Shown here piece after piece: positions 1 through 7,670 of a stretch of DNA of 64,000 nt. The translations under genes were made by a program, and so were the position numbers. The notes beneath the pieces are model-generated. The model searched no databases. It saw only the letters and a list, made by a program, of their open reading frames with translations, and was not told where the DNA came from. Origin of the DNA: an uncultured Alistipes sp. (GTDB lineage: Bacteria > Bacteroidota > Bacteroidia > Bacteroidales > Rikenellaceae); NCBI GenBank assembly GCA_900768015.1, contig CAAGBI010000062.1, positions 62,001-126,000 of the forward strand, given 5' to 3'. How positions within the stretch are numbered: position 1 is the stretch's first letter; each line of letters starts with the position of its first letter.

Positions 1-797
1 GCAAGGACCTCGAGGAGATAGGCATCAACCTCTACCGCCGCGGCTACCCCTGGGGCATGGTGACAAACGGCATGGCACTCACACGCCAGCGCTTAGACTC
101 GCTCATCCGTGCGGGTCTGCACTCCATCACCGTCTCGCTCGATGGCTTCGAGGAGCACCACTACCACATACGCCAAAACAAGGAGAGCTTTGCACGAGCC
201 GTGGAGGCTGTGCGCATGATTTCGGCAGATAGGGAGCTCGCCTCGGATGTCGTGACATGCGTCACCCCCGCGCTCCTGCCGCGCCTCGAGGAGTTTAAGG
301 AGTTCCTCTACTCGCTCGGCGTGCGCCGCTGGCGATTGTTCACCATCTTCCCCGTAGGCCGCGCCGCAACAGACCCCACGCTGCAGCTCAACAACGAGGA
401 GTTCACCTACCTCATGCAGTTCATCGAGAGGTGCCGCAAGGAGGGTCGCGTGAAGGCTGCATACGGCTGTGAGGGCTTCCTCGCGGGTTATGAGCTCCGC
501 GTGCGCACCAACCCCTTCGAGTGCTACGCGGGTGTCGGCACCGCCTCAATCCGTGTCAATGGCGACATCTCGGGCTGTACCTCTGTGCGCGCTAACTTCA
601 CGCAGGGCAACATCTACAAAGACAACTTTTGGGATGTGTGGCAAAACCGCTTCGAGAAGTTCCGCAACCGCGCCTGGGCGAAGAAGGGCAAGTGCGCCGA
701 CTGCAAGATGTGGCAATACTGCGAGGGCAACGGCATGCACCTCTACGACGATGACGAAAACCTGCTTCTCTGCCACTACCACCGCCTGACAAAATAA
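1..797 (+). CDS. Radical SAM/SPASM domain protein, C-terminal part (5' end outside window)
   Basis: The frame is open from base 3, ahead of any start codon, so the gene begins upstream; 264 residues are visible. They hold the second half of a radical SAM barrel (VTNGMAL, then SITVSLDGFEEHHYHIR) and a C-terminal SPASM-type cysteine cluster: Cys in FECYAG, ISGCTS, KGKCADC, WQYCEG and LLCHYH. The CxxxCxxC motif that binds the SAM cluster is not in the window. SPASM proteins usually carry auxiliary Fe-S clusters and modify a peptide or protein. In Bacteroidales similar enzymes sit beside a small lipoprotein (the rSAM/lipoprotein system); such a partner could lie just upstream but cannot be seen. 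The family is well supported; the substrate is unknown. Confidence 0.85.
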   Translation, partial: KDLEEIGINLYRRGYPWGMVTNGMALTRQRLDSLIRAGLHSITVSLDGFEEHHYHIRQNKESFARAVEAVRMISADRELASDVVTCVTPALLPRLEEFKEFLYSLGVRRWRLFTIFPVGRAATDPTLQLNNEEFTYLMQFIERCRKEGRVKAAYGCEGFLAGYELRVRTNPFECYAGVGTASIRVNGDISGCTSVRANFTQGNIYKDNFWDVWQNRFEKFRNRAWAKKGKCADCKMWQYCEGNGMHLYDDDENLLLCHYHRLTK

Positions 798-830
798 ATC
801 AAAGGGCTGTCCTTAGAACAGCCCTTTGAT
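798..830. terminator. Bidirectional hairpin terminator between convergent genes
   Basis: A perfect 13-bp stem (ATCAAAGGGCTGT at 798-810 with its complement at 818-830) has a 7-base loop. It starts one base after the radical SAM stop and lies 25 bases beyond the end of the leftward WG-repeat gene, so it probably serves both. Confidence 0.85.
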
Positions 831-854
831 ATTAAATATTGATAATTGTTCTAA

Positions 855-3560
855 TTAGTCACCATAACCCTGGATCGCGAAATTTACGGGCAATTCGAAT
901 TTAACCTTTACAGCCTTACCACGCTGCTTACCAGGCTTCCAACCTTTCTTGAGGTTATTTGCCTTCTGAAAAACCTCGATAGTTGCATCTGAGAGAGTCT
1001 TATCGGGAGACTGGAGCACCTTGAAGTTTGTCATCTTACCATCGGTGTCTACAATGAACTGTACAACCACGTTACCCTGAATGCCGTTCTCAAGAGCAAT
1101 CTCAGGATACTTAACGTTTGACTGCACCCAGTTACGGAACTCGGGAAGACCACCACCCTGGAATGTAGGCATCTCCGCTACAGTTACGAAGATCTCCTCC
1201 TCTATTTCTCTCTCATAAATAAACCCGTCGATGTCTCTCCCTTTATATTTTATAATGGCACTTTTTGAGACACAAAGTTCTTCATAACTGTTTAAATATA
1301 TATTACATGGGAATACGGTCCAATCTCCATATTTAACAGGAGGTTCTCCTGGTAGCACGGGTTTAATCACCCATTCACCGTATTGATTTACAAGACCATA
1401 AGCATAAATATCATTATAAACACAGCACTTTACCTCCATTCTAAAAGGTTCTATATCACTGAAGTCATACCTGCTTACCTCATCTAGATAGTAGTAATAA
1501 TCCGTAGAATAATAACCTCGTTCACGTATTGGCGCAATCTTTGCTTTTCCATCCTCAAATTCTACAACACTATATTCTTGGTTAGCTATTTTATAAAACT
1601 TATCGTCTCCTTTTACTCCAGTTTCCCTATCTAAACGACAGATATATGGATTAAACCTACCTATATATCCACTATTCTGGGTATATCCTCCAAGATATAT
1701 CGATTCGGGAGTTTCACACATTGTGGCAAATTTTATACCACTATTTGGAGTATAGCTCCATACCAATTCACATTTGTTGGAAAATTTAGAAATAGGATAT
1801 GATGAACTTGCAAAAAACATATCCGCATCACTAGCTACGTACCATCCATCATAATTTGATATACCCACAATCATTGACTGTTCTGGTAACATAACACTAT
1901 GTTTGAGTTTGAAGTTCGTTCCATCAATGACAATTATATACTTCATTGTGTTCGTAATATGCTCTCTATAGTAGCCATCATTAACACACATCAACTGACC
2001 TTGAATATTCACATATGTTGGCGGACCTGTATAAATATCATTATGTCCGACTACAATTGTATTCTCCGTTTCTAATAGTATGTCTCCATTAGATAACAGT
2101 TGAGCCGACTTTAATTTGAAGCTATGTGCATCCTCAATTTTAGCAAAGTTAATTATGTCTGCGCCTGTGATTTTACGCTTAATTACATTATCTTTCTGTA
2201 TGTAAATATAATATTGCTTATCTATTTGGTGCTTAATAAAGTTTATACTAATGCCATTAAGTGTAACAGTTTTATAACCCTTATAATGTGTATAAGTGTT
2301 CTCCCCAACATTCTCCTCGTATGTACCATCAATACGCTCAAACTTTAGAGGAGATATGATATTGTCAAATATGACATCATGAGTCTCTACACTATTAGAA
2401 TAGCCTACATCCCATGGATATGAATACCTTCTTTCATAATCCGATAGTGTTAGCATTTCATTGTGAGAAACCATATAGTATTTACCATGTGCTTCACAAA
2501 GTTGCCATCCATTTAATCTTTGTAAATCTAACTGATTGAGAATAGTTGGAATTAATTCCCTGCCACTATCAGATAGTATTCCATACTTATTATTGCACTT
2601 TACAATATACACATTCATATAATGATCCTTAATACTATCATATAATGTCGGGCACTCAGCATAATTATCTTCAGCTATGAGACCATATTTACCGCTAAAA
2701 GTAAATATGAAGTCATTATCAATAGGGTAAATCGTATCAAATATAAAATTGTTTATTTCTTTTGCGCTAAAATTCTCATATATAGTGCATACGTCACCTA
2801 ATTTAGCTAGCATATACTCTGACGATATGGATATATCATCATATTTGCATTCGATAATTTCATGACCGTTTAGTGTGCATACGCCCTGCTTCTCATTGTT
2901 ACTAACTATGTAATATCCTGAAGACTCTTTAATAGCATCATATATACACTTCATAATCATAGTGCCATCATGAGTATACATACCACACTTACCTTCACTC
3001 ATTGCAATGAAACGATATTGACTATGAATTGCAATATCATCGTATATACACGGAATTATTTCTTTTCCTTTACTCGCAAGAAGGCCCTTATGACCATCTT
3101 TCAAAGTGATAAAGACATCGCTAGATTGATCGTAAGATATATCGTCATACTTAAAAGGTACAATCACCTTTGAAGTACTACTATTTACGATGGTTATTAT
3201 GCCCTTTTTACCTGCGTATGTTGCAATGTATGTTAAATCACTAGCATATTCTATTAATTCATACTTAGGAGGAATTACATAGTCTCCTAGCATGTTAATC
3301 ACACCATACTTATTGCGAGTTTTAACGATGGCTCTATACATTCTGAAAGACTCAGCATAATGGTATTTAGGCTTAATAACAACATTTCCATAACTATCCT
3401 TAAATCCCCATTTCTGTTTTGTGTCCGAATAAAAAGCAATTTTGGGGTTTTGAGAGTTTATTTGCGTGTTTGGCATAGCATAACTAGGGGTCGCAATAGC
3501 CATGGTGTGTGCTATAAATGCACAAGCTAATACAAATCTTATAATAGTTATTCTTCTCAT
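855..3560 (-). CDS. WG-repeat exported protein fused to a TonB C-terminal domain
   Basis: This 901-residue protein begins with a signal peptide (hydrophobic to about residue 27, ending PSYA). Residues about 45-350 are degenerate WG repeats (KWGFKDSYGNVVIKPKY, KYGVINMLGDYVIPPKY, KKGI, KGLL, KYGI), and one more lies near residue 735 (AYGLVNQYGEWVIKP). The middle resembles nothing I recognise. Residues about 785-901 are a TonB C-terminal domain (MPTFQGGGLPEF, YPEIALENGIQGNVVVQF, GWKPGKQRGKAVKV). By hand alignment it matches 93 of 109 residues of the TonB at 36746-37447. There is no N-terminal TonB membrane anchor, so the domain should lie in the periplasm. The body is AT-rich, while the last 350 bases have core composition. 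It probably shares a transcript with the SH3 lipoprotein 30 bases upstream. Function unknown; sensing or scaffolding at the envelope is a guess. Confidence 0.85.
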   Translation of the reverse strand: MRRITIIRFVLACAFIAHTMAIATPSYAMPNTQINSQNPKIAFYSDTKQKWGFKDSYGNVVIKPKYHYAESFRMYRAIVKTRNKYGVINMLGDYVIPPKYELIEYASDLTYIATYAGKKGIITIVNSSTSKVIVPFKYDDISYDQSSDVFITLKDGHKGLLASKGKEIIPCIYDDIAIHSQYRFIAMSEGKCGMYTHDGTMIMKCIYDAIKESSGYYIVSNNEKQGVCTLNGHEIIECKYDDISISSEYMLAKLGDVCTIYENFSAKEINNFIFDTIYPIDNDFIFTFSGKYGLIAEDNYAECPTLYDSIKDHYMNVYIVKCNNKYGILSDSGRELIPTILNQLDLQRLNGWQLCEAHGKYYMVSHNEMLTLSDYERRYSYPWDVGYSNSVETHDVIFDNIISPLKFERIDGTYEENVGENTYTHYKGYKTVTLNGISINFIKHQIDKQYYIYIQKDNVIKRKITGADIINFAKIEDAHSFKLKSAQLLSNGDILLETENTIVVGHNDIYTGPPTYVNIQGQLMCVNDGYYREHITNTMKYIIVIDGTNFKLKHSVMLPEQSMIVGISNYDGWYVASDADMFFASSSYPISKFSNKCELVWSYTPNSGIKFATMCETPESIYLGGYTQNSGYIGRFNPYICRLDRETGVKGDDKFYKIANQEYSVVEFEDGKAKIAPIRERGYYSTDYYYYLDEVSRYDFSDIEPFRMEVKCCVYNDIYAYGLVNQYGEWVIKPVLPGEPPVKYGDWTVFPCNIYLNSYEELCVSKSAIIKYKGRDIDGFIYEREIEEEIFVTVAEMPTFQGGGLPEFRNWVQSNVKYPEIALENGIQGNVVVQFIVDTDGKMTNFKVLQSPDKTLSDATIEVFQKANNLKKGWKPGKQRGKAVKVKFELPVNFAIQGYGD

Positions 3561-3590
3561 AATAAATATTTTTTTTGATTCACTCTTCTT

Positions 3591-4814
3591 TTAATAAAGT
3601 GAGAATGTAAATGTTGTATCGTCTGTAATCAGGTAAAGATTTCCTTTGTCTGGATATACCTCTATAGTATACTTGATATCTATTCCAAATTCATCCATTT
3701 CTTCATCTATAACAGTTGCATAACCGTACTTCATGTGTGAATCATATGATATACTTCCCCTAATGTTTAGGGGCGACGTGTGACTTGGCTCTATGTAGTA
3801 GAATTTTTTGTTCGCATACTGTATTGTTGATGAACTCATTGAAGAATCTGATCCAGAGTATCTATACAAATTATTATTTTCTAGCCATGTTTTAAACTCT
3901 TCAACGCATGTTATCTGCTCTGCAGAGACATTATCATCTATAAGAAATGATGGTATTTCAAAATATTCTGGGGCCATCTTCTTAATTTGCTGCATAGCCC
4001 ACATTTTTTCTTGCTCAAACTCTTCTATTGTCCACGTTAGTTCATAATACCATGTGGCTCCAGTAGATGACTGATTTGCATTTATGCAAAGACCTTCTTC
4101 TCGATCTTCATATGTTTCCCAAATATGTTCTTTATTACAGTATGTACCAATGGAGTCGACTTTGCTATTAATGTTAAGTTGGTAATACAACTCTGAATAT
4201 TCTGCTATAGCTTGCTGATTAAGTAACAGGATACGTCTAAATGCTATATAGTCCTCTTCCAATATATAGAATCCCACCTCACTTCGATATGGGAAGTCTG
4301 CATGGGTGTATTTAAGGTATGTGCCGTTATCGAATATCAGAAGGGTAGATTCTTCACCTTTTCTTACACCCGTAAGCCACTCTACACTAACGTTACTAGT
4401 CACAGCTAGACCAGGGTATGACTGAAGATATAGAGCTTGAACATATCCTATAGTGTCTCTCCATTCTACTTTGCACCACTCATCCTCTAGGCACACAAGG
4501 GTTGCTTCATCTTCTCCGTTTTGCAATCTACCAACTATTACAGATGTCTCCGATGCTTCACTATATATATCGAGGAATCCTTTGAATGAACTTGAATATA
4601 CTTTAGTACGTGTATGCGAAACATCTTCGAGACACGCCTCCATTGTTATATGTTCATCGTTATCAACATTTTCATCTAATGACACATGCTTGAGTTCTTC
4701 ACTATACCCTGCCTCTTCTTTAGAGTTTTCCTTTTTAGAAACGTAATTACATGATATTGCAAGAATAGTAATTGTAAGTAAGGTTAAATGCTTTGTCGTA
4801 AAGTTCGTTCCCAT
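3591..4814 (-). CDS. SH3-domain lipoprotein, otherwise unknown
   Basis: This 407-residue protein starts with a lipoprotein signal: a hydrophobic stretch, then a lipobox (LAIS-Cys22). An acidic linker follows. Residues about 75-135 look like a bacterial SH3 domain (LDIYSEASETSVIVGRL, then EWCKVEWRDTIGYVQALYL), which usually binds peptidoglycan or another wall component. The C-terminal two thirds, with several Trp/Tyr-rich strands, match nothing I recognise. It precedes the WG-repeat/TonB gene by 30 bases on the same strand, and both are clearly AT-rich, so they were probably acquired and are expressed together. A promoter-like TAACTTTG lies about 45 bases upstream of the start. Lipoprotein and SH3 calls are good; the role is unknown. 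Confidence 0.75.
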   Translation of the reverse strand: MGTNFTTKHLTLLTITILAISCNYVSKKENSKEEAGYSEELKHVSLDENVDNDEHITMEACLEDVSHTRTKVYSSSFKGFLDIYSEASETSVIVGRLQNGEDEATLVCLEDEWCKVEWRDTIGYVQALYLQSYPGLAVTSNVSVEWLTGVRKGEESTLLIFDNGTYLKYTHADFPYRSEVGFYILEEDYIAFRRILLLNQQAIAEYSELYYQLNINSKVDSIGTYCNKEHIWETYEDREEGLCINANQSSTGATWYYELTWTIEEFEQEKMWAMQQIKKMAPEYFEIPSFLIDDNVSAEQITCVEEFKTWLENNNLYRYSGSDSSMSSSTIQYANKKFYYIEPSHTSPLNIRGSISYDSHMKYGYATVIDEEMDEFGIDIKYTIEVYPDKGNLYLITDDTTFTFSLY

Positions 4815-4858
4815 ATTTCAAATATTTTGTAGAGGGGCTATTGATTTTAGTAGGTCTA

Positions 4859-4890
4859 CAAAGTTAGTAAATATTTTCTAACGAAGCAAT
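4859..4890 (-). promoter_or_regulatory. Promoter for the SH3 lipoprotein / WG-repeat pair
   Basis: On the minus strand TAACTTTG (4866-4859) matches the Bacteroidota -7 element TAnnTTTG. Twenty bases upstream is ATTG (4890-4887), three of four matches to the -33 element TTTG. The site is 45 bases from the ATG at 4814. Confidence 0.5.
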
Positions 4891-4923
4891 AACTTTTGTG
4901 GTCTGAGTCTTATATTATGACAA

Positions 4924-4950
4924 AAGGGGTTGTCCGCCGGACAACCCCTT
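4924..4950 (-). terminator. ridA: Terminator of ridA
   Basis: A perfect 12-bp stem (AAGGGGTTGTCC and its complement) with a 3-base loop lies 22 bases after the ridA stop. On the minus strand it is followed by TTTTG. Confidence 0.8.
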
Positions 4951-4972
4951 AACTTTGCGATATCGCGCTTAA

Positions 4973-5347
4973 TTACTTAATAGCGATAGCGTCGATCTCT
5001 ACACGCGCACCCATAGGCAATGCTGCAACCTGGTAGCAGATACGTGCGGGCTTGTCGCCTGTGAAGAACTCAGCGTAGATAGCGTTCATTGCTGCGAAAT
5101 CAGCGATGTCTGCCAACAATACTGTAGTCTTTGCTACGTTATCAAATGTGTAGCCAGCCTCCTCGAGGATGTAACCGAGGTTTGTGAGTGCCTGACGTGT
5201 CTGTGCCTCTACGCCCTCTGCCATAACGCCTGTTGCGCCGTCGATGGGCAACTGACCAGAGATATAGAGTGTTGCGTCGTGTGCGATAGCCTGTGAGTAG
5301 GGACCTACAGCCTTAGGAGCCTTGGGTGAAGCGATAACTTTTTTCAT
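4973..5347 (-). CDS. ridA: RidA family reactive intermediate deaminase
   Basis: This 124-residue protein has full family length. It shows the RidA hallmarks AVGPYSQA near the N-terminus, LYISGQLPID, and the C-terminal ARICYQVAALPMGARVEIDAIA, which carries the conserved Arg that binds the substrate carboxylate. RidA proteins hydrolyse reactive enamine/imine intermediates made by PLP enzymes and so protect other PLP enzymes. It is a cytosolic trimer in known members. It is a single-gene unit with its own terminator, divergent from the META lipoprotein gene. Confidence 0.95.
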   Translation of the reverse strand: MKKVIASPKAPKAVGPYSQAIAHDATLYISGQLPIDGATGVMAEGVEAQTRQALTNLGYILEEAGYTFDNVAKTTVLLADIADFAAMNAIYAEFFTGDKPARICYQVAALPMGARVEIDAIAIK

Positions 5348-5375
5348 TTCTTTATAGGTTTAAATTGATTTGTAT

Positions 5376-5394
5376 TATCTTTGTTGCAAAGATA
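5376..5394. promoter_or_regulatory. Face-to-face overlapping -7 elements of ridA and the META gene
   Basis: The 19-base palindrome TATCTTTGTTGCAAAGATA contains an exact TAnnTTTG -7 element on each strand, separated by three bases. Rightward initiation would serve the gene at 5416 and leftward initiation ridA at 5347. No clear -33 TTTG is present on either side. Confidence 0.5.
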
Positions 5395-5415
5395 ACGATA
5401 ATTTGGAATAATATT

Positions 5416-5847
5416 ATGAAACGCACGATTTTATTTTCAATCACCCTCCTTATTTCCGCACTCCTCGTTGTGGGCTGCTGCGACTGCCGCAAGCGCAGTA
5501 AGCTCGAGAAACCCCTCGTGGGCACCACATGGCAGCTCGTGCAACTTATGGGCCGTGAGGTCGCAGCTACGGGCGATAGCTACACCCTGTGCTTCAGCGA
5601 GAATGGCACTGCCACAGGTGCTGGCGACTGCAACCGCTTCACCCTGACCTACACCGTAGACAAGAGCCGCGCCTTGGACATCGCCGAAATAGGCTCTACA
5701 CGCCGCTTCTGCGAGAACCATGTTACAGAGAATGCCTACTACGACATGCTCGAGGGCGTTACGCACTACGAGATGGATGGCGACAATATGCTTCTTCTAA
5801 ATAATGGCATGCTTGTCGGCATCATGCACGCCGTAGAGAGCAAATAA
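5416..5847 (+). CDS. META domain lipoprotein (HslJ-like)
   Basis: The frame is open further upstream, but the ATG at 5416 gives a typical lipoprotein signal (MKRTILFSITLLISALLVVG-Cys), which fixes the start; the product is 143 residues. After a short charged linker comes one META domain: LVGTTWQLVQLMG, GTATGAGDCNRF (the usual GxxGCN motif, here GDCN) and IAEIGSTRRFCE. META proteins such as HslJ are small envelope proteins linked to stress or drug resistance; their biochemical function is not settled. A monocistronic unit is likely. Confidence 0.85.
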   Translation: MKRTILFSITLLISALLVVGCCDCRKRSKLEKPLVGTTWQLVQLMGREVAATGDSYTLCFSENGTATGAGDCNRFTLTYTVDKSRALDIAEIGSTRRFCENHVTENAYYDMLEGVTHYEMDGDNMLLLNNGMLVGIMHAVESK

Positions 5848-5856
5848 AAAGTATAT

Positions 5857-5937
5857 TTTGTCGTTACGCTTGCCCTCGAAATCCTCATTTACGCTTTAGT
5901 AAACTGCGGTTTCTCGGGCTTCGCAAGCCTAAAACTA
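5857..5937 (-). repeat. Structured 81-bp intergenic repeat, copy A
   Basis: Read on the minus strand it aligns without gaps to 44811-44891, with 63 of 81 bases identical. The repeat can fold as a long hairpin with an inner GTTTAC/GTAAAT stem. It starts ten bases after the META gene stop. Confidence 0.75.
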
Positions 5938-5972
5938 TATCTTTTTATTTACTCTCTATAATAACAAAAATA

Positions 5973-6007
5973 ACAGAGGGGTTGTCCATTGTGGGCAACC
6001 CCTCTGT
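5973..6007 (-). terminator. Terminator of the protease/thioredoxin/barrel operon
   Basis: A 15-bp inverted repeat (ACAGAGGGGTTGTCC with its near-complement, one G-T mismatch) lies just beyond the stop of the barrel gene at 6021. On the minus strand it runs into TTATTTTTG. Confidence 0.75.
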
Positions 6008-6020
6008 CGTTGGTGTTATG

Positions 6021-6563
6021 TTAGAAATTCAGGCCAAAGCCTATCGAGAGAGCATGAGTCTTGATGTTTGCAGGCGCTGTAAGCTCTATGTCTACCTCGG
6101 GCGAGTTGATGTCTATGTCGACAGTCGTAGGGTAGAGGTTGAGGCCGTAGCGCATGAAGAATGTGAAACGGCCGATGTCGCAACCTAATGTTGGCGCGAG
6201 GTAGAAGCCGGGCATTGCCCACTCGTTTATGCTGAATCCCGTGCGGAGCGAGATATATGGCGAGCGGCCGCTCTTGAATGGCGAGTACTTGGTCTCCAAG
6301 AATACGGGGACATAGAAGGTGCTTACCACGCTGTTGACATCGACATAGAATCCGACACCCATACCCATAGCGACGCCATGGCCGAGGCGCGCACCATGCA
6401 CGGTGCTGATGCCAATATCGCTGCCGCCACCGAGCGTCACGCCACCAGCAGCCTCGATATTACCCCAATAGCCCCTTTTGTGATAGTTGTACTTTGTTGT
6501 CTGGGCACTCGCACCCACCGTAATAAATGTAAGTGCGGCAATAATTAGAAGAAGTTTTTTCAT
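6021..6563 (-). CDS. Small outer-membrane beta-barrel protein
   Basis: This 180-residue protein has a signal peptide (MKKLLLIIAALTFITVGASA) and a mature part of alternating polar and hydrophobic strands rich in Gly, Tyr and Phe. It ends in Phe (ALSIGFGLNF), the usual end of a beta-barrel. Length and strand pattern fit an eight-stranded OmpA/OmpX-like barrel. It is the third gene of an operon, 20 bases after the thioredoxin lipoprotein. The fold is likely, but no specific function can be read. Confidence 0.75.
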   Translation of the reverse strand: MKKLLLIIAALTFITVGASAQTTKYNYHKRGYWGNIEAAGGVTLGGGSDIGISTVHGARLGHGVAMGMGVGFYVDVNSVVSTFYVPVFLETKYSPFKSGRSPYISLRTGFSINEWAMPGFYLAPTLGCDIGRFTFFMRYGLNLYPTTVDIDINSPEVDIELTAPANIKTHALSIGFGLNF

Positions 6564-6583
6564 AGATGTTAAGTTATATATGA

Positions 6584-7654
6584 TTATTTGATGTGTTCTC
6601 GGAGGACTTGATCTATGTTGTCACCGCGAAGGTTTCTCGCTACGAGTCTGCCCTCTGGCGAGTATAGGAAGTTAGCCGGAATACCATCGACATTAAACTC
6701 CTCGCCAGCCCTCCACGAGCCATCCTCATCCGTACCCCAGACATTTATCCATGTCATATTATTCTCCGCTATAAACTCTCTCCAGCGGGCCTCTGTCCCT
6801 GGGTAGTCGAACGACACGCCATAAATCTCCAATCCCTGAGGTGCATACTTGGCGTATGCCTCCACGAGGTAGGGTATCTCGCCACGACATGGGCCGCACC
6901 ATGTAGCCCAAAAGTCGATGAGTACCCACTTGCCACTCTTGCATAGGTCCGACACGCGGATTATCTTGCCCTCGGCATTGGGTAGCGCAAGGTCGATAAG
7001 CTCCGCACCCACGATTGTTGTCTTTAGGCTCTTGTATGACTTAAGTACGGCAAAGCGTCGGTCAATCTTACTGAAGATGTCGGATGCCACAGCATCATCG
7101 CCACCAAGGTTGATGTATGAAGTGAGTGCGTTGAGAGATAGTACGCTATCCATGTTGGCATACATGAAGTCGACCATGTGTTGTAGAACAGCCTGATACT
7201 TAGCCTCGGCCTCCTCCTGGGTTGCCGAATTATAGATATTTGCAATCATGGCGGTAATCTCGTTGCAGTATGCGTCCCACTTATCATTCAATGCCGAGCC
7301 AATAGGCATAAGCGCCTCATCCTTATATACAAAGCTCACATCGCTGCCATCAGCAAGGCACCATGAGTGAACATCATCGTTGACAATGACATGGATACCA
7401 TCTCCCTCATATGTGTCGACTATTGTGAGAAACTTGCCGTTCTCGTCAACGCTAACTTCGGTGCTGCCCTCCTGCCACTCGATGGTTATGGAGGAGGGGA
7501 TTTCAGCGAGAGCCGACAGGTCGCCACTAATCTCGTTTGATATCATGGTCGCCCCAGCCTCTTGCGCTGTCTCATTCCCAGCGCCCCTCTTTCCTCCGTT
7601 GGCGCATGCTGCAAGCATTGTCGCGCAACATAAAAGTGCAAATAACCTCTTCAT
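6584..7654 (-). CDS. TlpA-like thioredoxin lipoprotein
   Basis: The ATG at 7654 gives a lipoprotein signal (MKRLFALLCCATMLAA-Cys17); the in-frame start 24 bases further up would add an unlikely N-terminus and overlap the previous gene. The product is 356 residues. The N-terminal 90 or so resemble the DUF4369-type beta domain common in Bacteroidota periplasmic thioredoxins. A helical middle follows, then a C-terminal thioredoxin domain with WATWCGPCRGEIPYL (CxxC at about 253-256) and VDGIPANFLYSPEGRLV containing the cis-Pro. It should be a thiol-disulfide oxidoreductase anchored in the envelope and facing the periplasm. It sits between a protease and a barrel protein, so it may keep disulfides of secreted partners in order; that is inference. 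Confidence 0.88.
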   Translation of the reverse strand: MKRLFALLCCATMLAACANGGKRGAGNETAQEAGATMISNEISGDLSALAEIPSSITIEWQEGSTEVSVDENGKFLTIVDTYEGDGIHVIVNDDVHSWCLADGSDVSFVYKDEALMPIGSALNDKWDAYCNEITAMIANIYNSATQEEAEAKYQAVLQHMVDFMYANMDSVLSLNALTSYINLGGDDAVASDIFSKIDRRFAVLKSYKSLKTTIVGAELIDLALPNAEGKIIRVSDLCKSGKWVLIDFWATWCGPCRGEIPYLVEAYAKYAPQGLEIYGVSFDYPGTEARWREFIAENNMTWINVWGTDEDGSWRAGEEFNVDGIPANFLYSPEGRLVARNLRGDNIDQVLREHIK

Positions 7655-7670
7655 AAGTAAAATGTAATAT

